Notes under the pieces: generated by a model
Seen by the model: only the letters and a program-made list of their open reading frames with translations
What the model was told of the DNA's origin: nothing
The model's database searches: none
Program-made: the position numbers and the translations under genes
Part shown: positions 18,086-27,546 of the stretch, piece after piece
Position numbering within the stretch: the first letter of the stretch is position 1
Layout: the number at the start of each line of letters is the position of its first letter
Assembly (NCBI RefSeq): GCF_018555385.1
Contig: NZ_JAFEJS010000002.1
Location: 62,001-126,000 of the forward strand
Reading direction: 5' to 3'
Length of the DNA stretch: 64,000 nt
DNA from: Bifidobacterium santillanense
GTDB taxonomy: Bacteria > Actinomycetota > Actinomycetes > Actinomycetales > Bifidobacteriaceae

Positions 18086-19389
18086 GCGCGCCCCTTGCGC
18101 GCGCGACGGGAGTCTGCGCCCGTCTCGGACGCGGAGGCGGGCGACGTCGGGACGATCAGCTGCGTGGCCTCGGGGTCGGCCGCGACCGCGGGACCGGCCG
18201 CGGGGCCATCGCCCGCCTTGCCGTTCGCATCGTCCCCGCCGTCGTCCTTGGTCCACTCGTCCCATTCCTCGTCGATGTCGGCCTTCTTCGCCTTCTTCTT
18301 CCTGCGGCGGCGCACGAGCACGACGACGAGCACGATCAGCGCGACCGCGACCGCGGCGGCGACGACCCACACCCACCAGGCCACGCCCTGATCGGCCGTC
18401 TGGTCGTCGACGGCCATGCCGGAGTCGTCGGGCATCGGCGCGGCCTCGGCGACGTCCACGGTCACGGGGAACTCCTTGGTCTGCGACTTGCCGTCGGAAT
18501 CCTCGTAGGCGACGTGCAGCTTGGCCTCGAGGGAACCGGCCGTGGTGGGCGTGAACGCGAAGCCGATGGAACCGGACGCACCGGAGGCCACGTTGCCGAT
18601 GTACTGGGTCTTCGTGGCGGTCTCGATGCCGTCGCCCTCGATCGACGCCTCGACGTTGGCGATGTCGCCCTTGCCCTTGTTCACGTAGTTCATCGTGATG
18701 GTGGTCTCGTTGCCGACGGTCGCGTCCTCGGGCGCCACCGGGTCGTCGAGCTGGAAGCGGTCGGGCTGGGAGACCGGCACGGAGATCCTGATGTCCGAGG
18801 AGGCGGAGGAGCGCGAACCGGAGTCCACGTACTCGTAGCGGAAGCTCACGGTCACGCCCTGCGCGCCGCTCTTCGCGCTCGACAGCGCCTGCATCGGCAC
18901 GCTCTGCGTGGCCGAACGGCCGGCGTAGAGCGCGTCGACGTAGAAGGTGTTGGTGCCGCCGGCGATCGCGAAGTTCTCGCCGCCGTCGACGGTGACGACC
19001 ATGTTGCTCACCGCGACCTTGCCCTTGTTCTGGAACGTGAACGAGAGGGTGAAGTCGCTGCCGACGGCGACCGATCCGTCGCCGTACGTGAAGTTGGTGA
19101 TGATGACGTTGGGCACGGGGCCGGCGATCGGCGTGGCGCTCTCGCCGCCGGATGCACCGGACGACGAGCCGCCGGACGTGGTCGCGTCGTCGGCGTATGC
19201 AACGACGTTCAGCGGAGCCGACGCGACGGCGAGCGCGAACGTCATCGCGAGCGTCGCGAGCAGGGCGACTGCGACGTGCGCGAGCGCGGAGACGCGGCGG
19301 ACGGTCGGCTGCACGGTCGCCGCCACGCGCGACGCCCGCGATCCCATCGACGCTCGCGCGGCGGGCTCCTGCTTTCCTCGGATGGTCAT
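18082..19389 (-). CDS. Secreted, membrane-anchored CARDB/COG1361-type protein of an ABC system
   Basis: A 435-residue protein that starts at the ATG after AAAGGGAA. An Arg-rich N-terminus and hydrophobic segment (HVAVALLATLAMTFALAVASA) form a signal peptide. Two immunoglobulin-like repeats follow, each with the CARDB pattern of an extended strand then NKGKG or NKGKV (FTFQNKGKVAVSNMVV; MNYVNKGKGDIANVEA). A C-terminal helix (WWVWVVAAAVAVALIVLVVVL) is followed by a basic stop-transfer segment and a long acidic tail inside the cell. Placed between ATPase and permease genes, it probably serves as the external domain of the transporter. Such trios are usually annotated S-layer-like or CARDB proteins, and the function is unproven. 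Confidence 0.75.
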   Translation of the reverse strand: MTIRGKQEPAARASMGSRASRVAATVQPTVRRVSALAHVAVALLATLAMTFALAVASAPLNVVAYADDATTSGGSSSGASGGESATPIAGPVPNVIITNFTYGDGSVAVGSDFTLSFTFQNKGKVAVSNMVVTVDGGENFAIAGGTNTFYVDALYAGRSATQSVPMQALSSAKSGAQGVTVSFRYEYVDSGSRSSASSDIRISVPVSQPDRFQLDDPVAPEDATVGNETTITMNYVNKGKGDIANVEASIEGDGIETATKTQYIGNVASGASGSIGFAFTPTTAGSLEAKLHVAYEDSDGKSQTKEFPVTVDVAEAAPMPDDSGMAVDDQTADQGVAWWVWVVAAAVAVALIVLVVVLVRRRRKKKAKKADIDEEWDEWTKDDGGDDANGKAGDGPAAGPAVAADPEATQLIVPTSPASASETGADSRRARKGRA

Positions 19390-19451
19390 GGTGTTCCCTT
19401 TCTTCCCTGTGTCTTCCCGTGACGTGCGGTGCGCGGAATCGCGCGATGGTT

Positions 19452-20135
<684 letters not shown>

Positions 20136-20391
20136 CGGCCGTCCTTGCCGTCCGCCCTGTCCGTCGCGCTGCCGCGCCATCGCATCCATCGACGCTCCGT
20201 TCTCTGCTCGTCCGCTCCCGCATTTCCCGTCGCGGTCCCGTTGCGGACCTCCCCGTCTCTATCGCCAGTCTATCCGAAACGGACCGCTTCGGCACCAGTG
20301 TGGCATCATACGTTCGGACAACGCAATACATCCACGGGATGATTCGCTGCGGCGCGCCCTTCCACCCCCGCCATTACAATGGTTCCGGTTT

Positions 20392-20465
20392 GGCCCCGTA
20401 GCTCAGCTGGATAGAGCATGTGACTTCTAATCTCAGGGTCGCCGGTTCGAGCCCGGCCGGGGTCA
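20392..20465 (+). tRNA. tRNA-Arg (anticodon TCT)
   Basis: A full cloverleaf can be drawn: acceptor GGCCCCG with CGGGGTC, D arm GCTC-AGCTGGATA-GAGC, anticodon loop CTTCTAA reading TCT, and T arm with GGTTCGAGC. The discriminator base is A and CCA is not encoded. The anticodon stem TGTGA/TCTCA contains a central T-T mismatch. A candidate -10 TACAAT lies at 20375-20380. A strong hairpin terminator follows directly. Confidence 0.95.
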
Positions 20466-20470
20466 CAAGA

Positions 20471-20502
20471 AAGCCCTTGGAATCATTAGGTTCCAAGGGC
20501 TT
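20471..20502. terminator. Terminator after tRNA-Arg
   Basis: A 12-bp perfect stem, AAGCCCTTGGAA (20471-20482) with TTCCAAGGGCTT (20491-20502), has an 8-nt loop. It lies between the tRNA and the convergent RpiR-type regulator gene and can serve both. Confidence 0.85.
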
Positions 20503-20527
20503 CGTTGTTGTCGTTCGATGAATCGGC

Positions 20528-21397
20528 TCAGCCTCGGTATTCGCGGTCGGCGATCATGCGGCCGGACTGGTCGAGGGCGGTCGAGAAGCGGCCGTAGTCG
20601 GACAGGATCACGCCCATGTAGAGCATGTCGACGAGGGCGATGTGCGCCACGCGCGAGAAAATCGCGTTGCCGTAGATCGTCTGGGAGTTCGATCCGGTGA
20701 TCAGCGTGACGTCGGCGGACCCGGCGAGGGGCGAACCGACGTGGTTGGTCACCGCGATGGTGCGGGCGCCGGCGGCCTTGGCGAGCCGCAGCGCCTTGAC
20801 CGTGTCCGCGGACGAACCGGAATGCGAGAACGCGATGGCCACGTCATCGTCACGCAGGTGTCCGGCCCCGATCTGCTGCAGGTAGGCGTCCGTGTTGAGG
20901 CGGCAGTCCAGCCCCAGATACATCAGCTTCGTGAACAGATCGGTCGCCGGGACCAGCGAGTTCTCGACGCCGTAGATATCGATGGCGTGCGCGTCGGCCA
21001 GCAGGGCGGTCGCCCTGCGGAACGCCTTGACGTCGAGCGAACGACGGAGTTCCTCGACGAGGGAGACGGCGCCGGCGGCGGCCTTGGCGGGCACGTCCTC
21101 GGGGCTGTCCCACGGGTTCAGATCGAATCCCTCGAGCGGGTCGAACGTCACCTGGTGCTCCGCCTCGGGGTGCCGCAGCACGTACCGCAGCTCGCGGTAG
21201 CCGCCGAAGCCGAGCTTGCGCGAGAATCGGATGACCGTGGGCTGGCTGACGTGCGTCGCCTCCGCGAGCTGGCCGACGGTCAGACCCGCCGCCTCCTCGA
21301 TATGATCGCGGATGTAACGCGCGACGGCCCGCTCGGCCGGGCGAAGCGAAGGATACACGTGATCGATACGCTCGCGAATTCCCACCGAAGACTGCAC
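20528..21397 (-). CDS. RpiR/MurR-family transcriptional regulator with SIS domain
   Basis: A 289-residue regulator. The N-terminal RpiR helix-turn-helix (LTVGQLAEATHVSQPTVIRFSRKLGFGGY) is followed by a sugar-isomerase (SIS) domain from about residue 125 with the phosphosugar-binding segment IAFSHSGSSADTVK. Such proteins sense phosphorylated sugars or amino sugars. The start is GTG at 21397, preceded by AGGAG. It lies 162 bp downstream of a glycosidase gene on the same strand, so it may control that locus in addition to the LacI regulator further upstream. Confidence 0.88.
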   Translation of the reverse strand: MQSSVGIRERIDHVYPSLRPAERAVARYIRDHIEEAAGLTVGQLAEATHVSQPTVIRFSRKLGFGGYRELRYVLRHPEAEHQVTFDPLEGFDLNPWDSPEDVPAKAAAGAVSLVEELRRSLDVKAFRRATALLADAHAIDIYGVENSLVPATDLFTKLMYLGLDCRLNTDAYLQQIGAGHLRDDDVAIAFSHSGSSADTVKALRLAKAAGARTIAVTNHVGSPLAGSADVTLITGSNSQTIYGNAIFSRVAHIALVDMLYMGVILSDYGRFSTALDQSGRMIADREYRG

Positions 21398-21559
21398 GGT
21401 CCCATCTCCTGCAACGTCACGCCTATGATGCTCTACAGTTCCGTAGCCTAACCGACGTCGGTGCGCCCGCGGCGGATTGCAGATGGCAGCAAAGTGAACC
21501 GTGCGTTAACTTTTGCGGGATGCCGGCCGACCCGTCCGGTGCATCGCGCGTCCGGCACG

Positions 21560-23155
21560 TCACAGCGGAACGGCGATGCGCGGATGTTCGGAATCGTCGT
21601 GATGGGTGCGGCCATCCACGATGACGGTCAGTCCGGCGCCATGGCCGTAGTGGTCGCCGAGCAGGTCGTACCAGATGTCGGCCGTCGTGCCGCCGACCGG
21701 CAGTCCGGTCAGACGCCAGTAGGGCATCGCATGCCCGTCGGCGATGGGGTCTACGACCAATGTCGTCCCGGTGCCGGATGCGTCCGGCTCCACCCGCACG
21801 CCGGCGAGGCCGGAGATGACGAGGTCGGCGAACGCGGAATGGTTGTAGTCCTTGCCGCGCTCGTAGCCGCCCTTGTCCGCGCGCCACTCCCACGCCTCCA
21901 GCTGGTCGCGGGAGATCCACGCGCCGGTGTCGGCGTCGAGGTCCTCGTCGATCCAGTCGATGACCTCGCCGTCCGCGGTCCGGCGGGTGTGGATCGCGGC
22001 ATACCGGCGCAGTTCGCGCATGAAGTCGCCCGGGGCGACCCCGCCGCGACCGGAGCGGATCTCGGCGATCATCGCGTCGAGGGTCTGCGTGGTGGCGAAC
22101 GGCCAGCAGGGGCCGTTCCACTGGCATTCGTGGGCGGAGTCGCGGTTCATGTAGCGCGGATGGCACCGTTCGGCGGTGCGGATGCCCGCGGCGCCGCCGA
22201 AGTGGTCGGGATCGGCGAGGAACCGCCAGGCGTCCTCGTGTCGTTCGTCGGCAAGATCGAACATCCACGGGATGTAGCCGATCTCCTCGCGCACGTTGCG
22301 TGACGGGTCCACGTCGGCGAAGTCGGTCGCGGCGAGGATGCCGTCCCGGTCGTCGAGCGGCAGCACCTTGAAGAACCGTCCGTCCTCGTCCCACAGCTCC
22401 TCCCGGATGAGCGCGGTCAGCGAGGCGGCCTTCGCCGAGAACTCGTCGGCGAGCGCGTCACGACCGCCCCAGCGGGCGATCGTCGCGATGGCGAGGGCGT
22501 TGGCGGCCATGTAGCTGTTGAGCGTCGGGCGCAGGCCGGAACCGGAGATGGAGTCCTCCATCGCGTCGCGGTCGTCGTACGACCAGAACAGACCGTAGCG
22601 GGTCATGTTGCGCTCCTCGACCGTGCGGTAGAACCGTACGAAGTCGTCGAGCAGCGACACGGCGAAGTCCCCGTCATCGCGGGTTTCGGCGTAGCGGCGG
22701 ATCGCGTCGACCACCCATGAGGAGTAGGACAGTTCGTCGCCGGATCCCCTGAACCAGAAGTTCGCGTAGCCGCGGACGAGGTCGCGGCCGCCCCTGAGCC
22801 ACCGGGCCTCGGCGATGTGGTGGCCGTTGGCGCAGTTGATGGAGTTGTAGGGGCCGGCCCAGTAGACGTCGGGCAGGAATTCGGAGATGATGCGCCCCTC
22901 CGGAGTGGAGGTGATGTGCTTGCGGAACGTCCACCAGCGGAACCAGTAGACGCGTTCCAGCAGGCGGTCGGCGCATGCGAAGAACGGCGCCTCGCGCTTC
23001 ATCCAGTCGGCGGCCGACTCGTCGGGGATGTCCTGGACGTACAGCTCCTCGTCGTTGCGGTTGAAGGCGCCGACGTAGCCGTCGATCACCTCGTCGGGGT
23101 CGCGGACCGGACCGGGGACGGTGAATTCCTCGATCGGCTGGTACACCTCGGTCAT
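21560..23155 (-). CDS. Six-hairpin (alpha/alpha barrel) glycoside hydrolase, GH63/MGH1-like
   Basis: A 531-residue protein without signal peptide, so probably cytoplasmic. It resembles MGH1-type and GH63-related enzymes. Recognisable segments are LPDVYWAGPYNSINCANGHH, the acidic YGLFWSYDDRDAMEDS, the Trp-rich ECQWNGPCWPFATTQTL and the terminal WRADKGGYERGKDYNHSAF. The catalytic acid and base are expected among these Asp/Glu residues but cannot be fixed by eye. AAAGGAGA precedes the ATG. It starts 28 bp after the MFS carrier gene, so the pair probably imports and hydrolyses one oligosaccharide, whose identity is unknown. Confidence 0.75.
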   Translation of the reverse strand: MTEVYQPIEEFTVPGPVRDPDEVIDGYVGAFNRNDEELYVQDIPDESAADWMKREAPFFACADRLLERVYWFRWWTFRKHITSTPEGRIISEFLPDVYWAGPYNSINCANGHHIAEARWLRGGRDLVRGYANFWFRGSGDELSYSSWVVDAIRRYAETRDDGDFAVSLLDDFVRFYRTVEERNMTRYGLFWSYDDRDAMEDSISGSGLRPTLNSYMAANALAIATIARWGGRDALADEFSAKAASLTALIREELWDEDGRFFKVLPLDDRDGILAATDFADVDPSRNVREEIGYIPWMFDLADERHEDAWRFLADPDHFGGAAGIRTAERCHPRYMNRDSAHECQWNGPCWPFATTQTLDAMIAEIRSGRGGVAPGDFMRELRRYAAIHTRRTADGEVIDWIDEDLDADTGAWISRDQLEAWEWRADKGGYERGKDYNHSAFADLVISGLAGVRVEPDASGTGTTLVVDPIADGHAMPYWRLTGLPVGGTTADIWYDLLGDHYGHGAGLTVIVDGRTHHDDSEHPRIAVPL

Positions 23156-23183
23156 GTTTCGTCTCCTTTGCGGTTCCGTGGTT

Positions 23184-24398
23184 TTAGGCCTTGGCCCCGT
23201 CGGCCTTCCGGCGCGGCATATGGGTGTGGACGAACACGCCCACGATGATGAGCAGCAGCGCGACGCCGAACGGCAGGAAGGACACGGCGAGGTCCGTGCT
23301 GCCGAGGACCGTCTCGACGGCGGTCATGGCGAGCGGCGCGAGGAAGATGCCCACGTGGAAGCCGATCATGATGGCGGTGGACCAGAACGCCTGCTGGGAC
23401 TTGGTCGCATACTTCGGCAGCTGGTTGAACAGCCAAGGTCCGAGAATCGGGCCGGGCACGTAGAAGCAGATGATCGAGGCGACCAGCAGGGGCCAGCTGC
23501 CGTCGGCGAAGTACAGGAGGAAGCAGCCGAGCGCCTCGATGGCGATGCCCAGGTACAGGGTGTTCATGTCGCCGAGGAACCTGTTGAGCGCGCCGAAGCC
23601 GAAGCCGGAGACGATGCCGGCGGCCACGCCGATGGACATGACGGTGGACGTGTTGAAGTCGGCGCCCAGGGCCTCCTGCGTGACGGCCGCCCAGCGCACG
23701 AAGCCGGACTGCATGGCGATGAGATAGCCGGCGGCGAACAGCGCGAACAACGTGAGGACCACGTAGTTGGACTTCTCCGCGAAGACGTCCCCGCCCTCGT
23801 CTGCGGAGTCGTCGGTCCCCTCGTCCGAGGCGAGCTTGACGTCCGGCACCACGATCCAGAACCATGCGAGCGCGGCGAACGCGAGGATGTAGGCGGAGAA
23901 GGACCCCTGCCAGCCGAAGGCGCTGGCCAGGACGCCAACCAAGGCCGTCAGGATCATCTGGCCGATGTTCTCGAACGCGCCGCGGATGCCCAGCAGCGTG
24001 GAACGGGTGTCGCCGGACCACATCACCTGGATGATGGCCACGGCCAGCGAGTTGTAGCATCCCAGGCCCAGGCCCAGCACGATGCGCGAGATGAGGATCA
24101 CGGTGTAGTCGTTGACGAACATCGGCACCACGCCGGAGACGCCGACCAGCACGACGCCGAGGCCGATGGTGTTCTTCAGTCCGAAGAAGCGGGCCATCGC
24201 GGGGCTCAGCAGCAGGGTGACGAGGGCGGTGAGCGACGGCGTGGTGGAGAGCAGCTCGGCGGCCGCGTTGGAGACGTGCAGGCCATCGCGGATCTGCGGC
24301 AGGATGCCGTTGATGATGTTGGAACTGGTCAGCAGCAGCGACACCGCCAGCACGGCCAGCTGCACGTTGAGGCCGTATTTCTTGACTTCCTTTGTCAT
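23184..24398 (-). CDS. MFS transporter (probable sugar or glycoside carrier)
   Basis: A 404-residue major facilitator protein with about 12 helices. A charged central loop (PDVKLASDEGTDDSADEGGD) separates the two halves. Typical motifs are the R/G-rich loop after helix 2 (ARFFGLKNTIG) and the segment SRIVLGLGLGCYNSLA in helix 4. AAAGGAA lies 6 nt before the ATG. The upstream gap holds LacI-type operators, and the glycosidase gene follows within 28 bp, so carbohydrate transport is inferred even though the nearest MFS subfamily by appearance (CynX/NimT-like) is broad. Confidence 0.8.
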   Translation of the reverse strand: MTKEVKKYGLNVQLAVLAVSLLLTSSNIINGILPQIRDGLHVSNAAAELLSTTPSLTALVTLLLSPAMARFFGLKNTIGLGVVLVGVSGVVPMFVNDYTVILISRIVLGLGLGCYNSLAVAIIQVMWSGDTRSTLLGIRGAFENIGQMILTALVGVLASAFGWQGSFSAYILAFAALAWFWIVVPDVKLASDEGTDDSADEGGDVFAEKSNYVVLTLFALFAAGYLIAMQSGFVRWAAVTQEALGADFNTSTVMSIGVAAGIVSGFGFGALNRFLGDMNTLYLGIAIEALGCFLLYFADGSWPLLVASIICFYVPGPILGPWLFNQLPKYATKSQQAFWSTAIMIGFHVGIFLAPLAMTAVETVLGSTDLAVSFLPFGVALLLIIVGVFVHTHMPRRKADGAKA

Positions 24399-24499
24399 GG
24401 TTGTTCCTTTGGATTCGATTCCGTATGGAGACGGGAGCGCCGCCCATCACCGGGCGCGGTTCCTTTCGTTTCCGTGGACGCATTCAGCATAACACGGTT

Positions 24500-24513
24500 T
24501 TACAAGAACGTTT
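24500..24513. promoter_or_regulatory. Candidate LacI-type operator, distal site
   Basis: TTACAAGAACGTTT occurs here and, exactly inverted, at 24609-24622. It holds half of the LacI-family core (AACGTTT). Its position about 100 bp upstream of the MFS start makes it a possible operator near the carrier promoter. Confidence 0.5.
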
Positions 24514-24608
24514 AACTATTGGATCTCGAAACAGGCATAAGCGTGTAAAGAGCGGCTAGATTCCAGTGCTTATAGGCCTTTTGACCTTGAATGCGAATCG
24601 GCGTGTTG

Positions 24609-24622
24609 AAACGTTCTTGTAA
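24609..24622. promoter_or_regulatory. Candidate LacI-type operator, inverted copy of the distal site
   Basis: AAACGTTCTTGTAA is the exact reverse complement of 24500-24513. With the preceding TTG it reads TTGAAACGTTCTT, close to the LacI core TGAAACGTTTCA. The two copies are about 95 bp apart and could support looping. Confidence 0.5.
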
Positions 24623-24629
24623 TCCATCT

Positions 24630-24647
24630 AAGTGAAACGTTTCACTT
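24630..24647. promoter_or_regulatory. LacI-family operator (perfect palindrome)
   Basis: AAGTGAAACGTTTCACTT is a perfect 18-bp palindrome with the central CG expected for LacI/GalR regulators. It lies between the MFS-glycosidase genes and the LacI gene, both on the minus strand, in a 336-bp gap that otherwise holds no gene. Confidence 0.8.
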
Positions 24648-24734
24648 CAATGCGACGAGACGGGACCACGACCCACGGCAACGCGCACGTCGACGACGCG
24701 GGCTGCGGCGACGATGGCTACGAGGGGAGGAACG

Positions 24735-25736
24735 TCAGGCGGACCCGCCGCGGATCAGGGAGAAGCCGGCGGTCTCGCGCCGGGCCGGCATGTCGCCGCC
24801 CTTGATGCGCTCGATCAGCATGGACACCGCGCTGCGCGCCATGCCGTCGAAGTCGACGGCGATGGTGCTCAGCTGCGGGATGAAGTAGGCGGTGGGGCTC
24901 ACGCCGTCGAATCCGAAGACGGCCTTGTCCTCGGGCACGCGGATGCCCATGTCCGTCAATCCCCTGATCAGACCGAACGCGATGAGGTCGTTCATGCAGA
25001 AGACCGCGTCGTATCCCAGATCGGCCTGCACGATGGTCGAGGCCGCCTTCGCGCCGCCCTCGACGGTCCATTCGCAGGGGATGGTGTCGCTCTCCTCCCC
25101 CAGTCCGGCGGCGATCATCGCCCGCACGGCCAGCATCGAACCGGTGTTGCGGCCGGCCTGCGCGAACTCCTCCGCCGCGAAGCGACGCCCGCCGGCGATC
25201 GCCACGTGGGCGTATCCGCGCTGTTTGAGGTACGCGAACGCGGTCCTGAACGACGCCTCCAGAGGCAGGGAGACGTTGTCGTACTGGGGATGGTCCTCGT
25301 AGTCCTCGAACAGCACGGCCGGATGCCCGCCGATCAGCGACTGCAGCTCGCCCTCCGGGATGTTGTGGAGGTTGATGATCAGGCCGTCGCACATCGGCGT
25401 GCTGACCCGTTTGAGGGAGTCGCGTTCCGACTCGGTCGAGGAGTTGGTCTGGACCACGACGGTCTGGTAGCCCTGCCTGGCGGCCTCCTTGGAGATGGCC
25501 CATGCAAGGTCCGAGAAGTACGGGTTCGACAGCTCGGGCACGACGAACGCGATGATGCCGCTGCTTCCCTGCTTGAGGAAGCGCGCGGAGATGTTGGCCG
25601 TGTAATGGACCTTCTCGGCGGCCTTGAGGATGCGGTCGCGGGTCTCCGGCTTGAATCCGGGCTCACCGCGCAACACCACCGACGCGGTCGCGACGGACAC
25701 GCCGGCCTCCCTCGCCACATCGCGCAACGTCGCCAT
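24735..25736 (-). CDS. LacI-family transcriptional regulator
   Basis: A 333-residue repressor. The N-terminal helix-turn-helix is ATLRDVAREAGVSVATASVVL, followed by the hinge helix region ISARFLKQ and a periplasmic-binding-like effector domain (IIAFVVPELSNPYFSDLA; AVFCMNDLIAFGLIRGL; VFGFDGVSPTAYF). GGAGGGG lies a few bases before the ATG. The matching operators downstream, before the MFS carrier and glycosidase, make that pair its likely target. The effector sugar is unknown. Confidence 0.92.
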   Translation of the reverse strand: MATLRDVAREAGVSVATASVVLRGEPGFKPETRDRILKAAEKVHYTANISARFLKQGSSGIIAFVVPELSNPYFSDLAWAISKEAARQGYQTVVVQTNSSTESERDSLKRVSTPMCDGLIINLHNIPEGELQSLIGGHPAVLFEDYEDHPQYDNVSLPLEASFRTAFAYLKQRGYAHVAIAGGRRFAAEEFAQAGRNTGSMLAVRAMIAAGLGEESDTIPCEWTVEGGAKAASTIVQADLGYDAVFCMNDLIAFGLIRGLTDMGIRVPEDKAVFGFDGVSPTAYFIPQLSTIAVDFDGMARSAVSMLIERIKGGDMPARRETAGFSLIRGGSA

Positions 25737-25897
25737 GACGGCCCCTCCAGTCTGTCGATGATCGTTCCCGGAACAACGTTCCGGCGCAACAACATAAACG
25801 CTATATCATCATCGGCGCGAAGTCCGCGCACCCGCCCCGGGGAGAGGCCGGCCGGCTTCCCGGCCGCATCCGGGGCCATCCGCGGACGGGCGCCCGC

Positions 25898-27094
25898 TCA
25901 CGGCTCGATGATCCAGCTCAGGCCCACGAGGACGATGAGGAAGAGGACGTTGACGGCGGAGTAGACGGCGAGGTAACGGCCCTTCTTCTCCGGGTACCTG
26001 CGCGTGACGTTCTTGTAGCCGATCAGGGAGGCCATCGAGGCGATGAGCGTGCCCATGCCGCCGAGGTTCGTGCCGATGATGAGCGGACGCCACTGGTCGG
26101 TGAAGCCGGACAGGAGGATCGTGGTGGGCACGTTGCTGATCATCTGGCTGGAGACGACCGACACCTCGAGCGGATGGGCGCCGACGAACGCGGCCGCGAG
26201 CTCGTAGAACTCGGGCACGCGTTTCATGTTGCCGATGAAGATGAAGAACATCGTGAACGTGAGCGGCAGACCCCAGTCGACGTTCTTGAACACCTTGCGG
26301 TCGCACACGAGGAACGCGGCGAACACGATCACGCACATCGCCCACAGCGGGATGAAGTCGCTCACCGCGAGGAGGCACACGACGAACAGCACGGTGTAGA
26401 CGACCGTGCGCCAGCCGCCGTAGCCGGCGCCGTAGCCGGTGATGCGGATCTCGTCGGGCTGGTGCTTGCCGGCCGACGGCGCGAGCACGCCCTGCTCGAT
26501 GCCGGCGCCGTCGAGCGCGTTGAACTCGGAAACCGGCTTCGAGCCGAACACGACGCACGAGATAATCACGAGCATCACCGCCGCGGTGAGCGAGTACGGG
26601 GCCATGATGCCGATCATCTCGCCGGCGGGCATGCCGGTCAGGGCCTTCAGATACAGGTTGTGCGCGTTGCCGATCGGGGTGAGCATGCTGCCGACGTTCG
26701 CGCCGATCGTCATCAGCGTGCCGACCAGCACCGCGTACTCCTCCATGTTCGCCATGATGAGCACCGAGATCGCGAACGGGATGAACGTCACGAGCGCGAC
26801 GTCGTTGGTGATGAGCATCGCGGAGAAGAAGGTGAGCGAGATCAGCGTGATGACCAGCCCCCTCGCGGTGTTCACGTGGTGCAGCAGACGCGAGCCGATG
26901 ATGCGGAACACGCCGATGCGCTGGAAGCCGCACACGACGAGCATCAGGCAGATGAGCTGGCTGATCGTGCTCGTGTGCACGTAGCCCTTGTAGTCGGCGT
27001 CCGGCGGGACGATGAAGCAGGAGATGATGGCGAGTATCGTCGCGACAATCAGAATCGTTTCGCTTTTGAGCAGTTCGACGAACCAGCGTCGCAT
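25898..27094 (-). CDS. SLC13/ArsB-type (ion transporter superfamily) carrier
   Basis: A 398-residue inner membrane protein with about ten hydrophobic segments. The helix-breaking motifs ITNDVALVTFIPFA and SSQMISNVPTTILLSG occur in the two halves, as in the CitMHS/SLC13/ArsB/NhaD ion transporter superfamily, and VGSMLTPIGNAHNLYLK resembles its conserved substrate loop. Candidate substrates are di- or tricarboxylates, arsenite or sodium/proton; none can be chosen from sequence alone. GGAGGAA precedes the ATG. The gene is alone, downstream of no clear partner, and is divergent from the phosphonate genes. Confidence 0.82.
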   Translation of the reverse strand: MRRWFVELLKSETILIVATILAIISCFIVPPDADYKGYVHTSTISQLICLMLVVCGFQRIGVFRIIGSRLLHHVNTARGLVITLISLTFFSAMLITNDVALVTFIPFAISVLIMANMEEYAVLVGTLMTIGANVGSMLTPIGNAHNLYLKALTGMPAGEMIGIMAPYSLTAAVMLVIISCVVFGSKPVSEFNALDGAGIEQGVLAPSAGKHQPDEIRITGYGAGYGGWRTVVYTVLFVVCLLAVSDFIPLWAMCVIVFAAFLVCDRKVFKNVDWGLPLTFTMFFIFIGNMKRVPEFYELAAAFVGAHPLEVSVVSSQMISNVPTTILLSGFTDQWRPLIIGTNLGGMGTLIASMASLIGYKNVTRRYPEKKGRYLAVYSAVNVLFLIVLVGLSWIIEP

Positions 27095-27546
27095 CGCTTC
27101 CTCCGTGGAGTATCAAGGGTTTTGCCGTCATCATATTACCGGCCGGCGGCCCGTTCTACGTTGCCTCGGCGTGCTGTTTTCCGACCGTTTTCGGCCGAAT
27201 CGACCGTCACGGCTACTGCCGATTGGGCTCGTTCGCCGACTTTTCGACGACGGAGCGGGTGAATCGGTAATGAACGAGAAGTGAATTACTACATCCCGAT
27301 GCACCCCGTCCCGGGACCCCGAAGAGCGTTCGCGGGGAGGACCGTCGCGGGGCGGCGACCCGCCAAACTACGGCGGCTACACGGATGCCGTGTAGTTTCA
27401 CTCGCTGTTCACCATACTTTCCTCGAGCTTTCCCCGGAAGTTGTCCGCAACTGCAGCGAACGGACCGAACATGGAATCGACGGCAAGCGGTCCAGCCGCG
27501 TCCACCAAGGCCATCCACGGCCATCCAAGAAGGCAGTCGAAGAAAT
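27095..27546. other. Intergenic region between the carrier and phosphonate operon
   Basis: A 452-bp divergent intergenic region with no credible ORF. It should hold promoters for both neighbours. The first half is AT-richer than the coding DNA around it; the second half contains a 19-bp dyad and a 7-bp inverted AAACTAC/GTAGTTT pair that could be operators for the phosphonate genes. Confidence 0.5.
27377..27395. promoter_or_regulatory. Candidate operator of the phosphonate operon
   Basis: CTACACGGATGCCGTGTAG has perfect 8-bp arms and a 3-nt centre. It sits inside a wider AAACTAC (27365-27371) / GTAGTTT (27392-27398) repeat, about 150 bp upstream of the first gene and overlapping a possible -35 (a CATACT -10 candidate follows 17 nt later). 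The regulator is unknown. Confidence 0.45.

Noticed and set aside
23121..24515. Plus-strand frame of 464 codons opposite the MFS carrier
   Set aside because: His/Asp/Gly/Arg-rich antisense shadow with no motif; the minus-strand frame has a complete MFS pattern.
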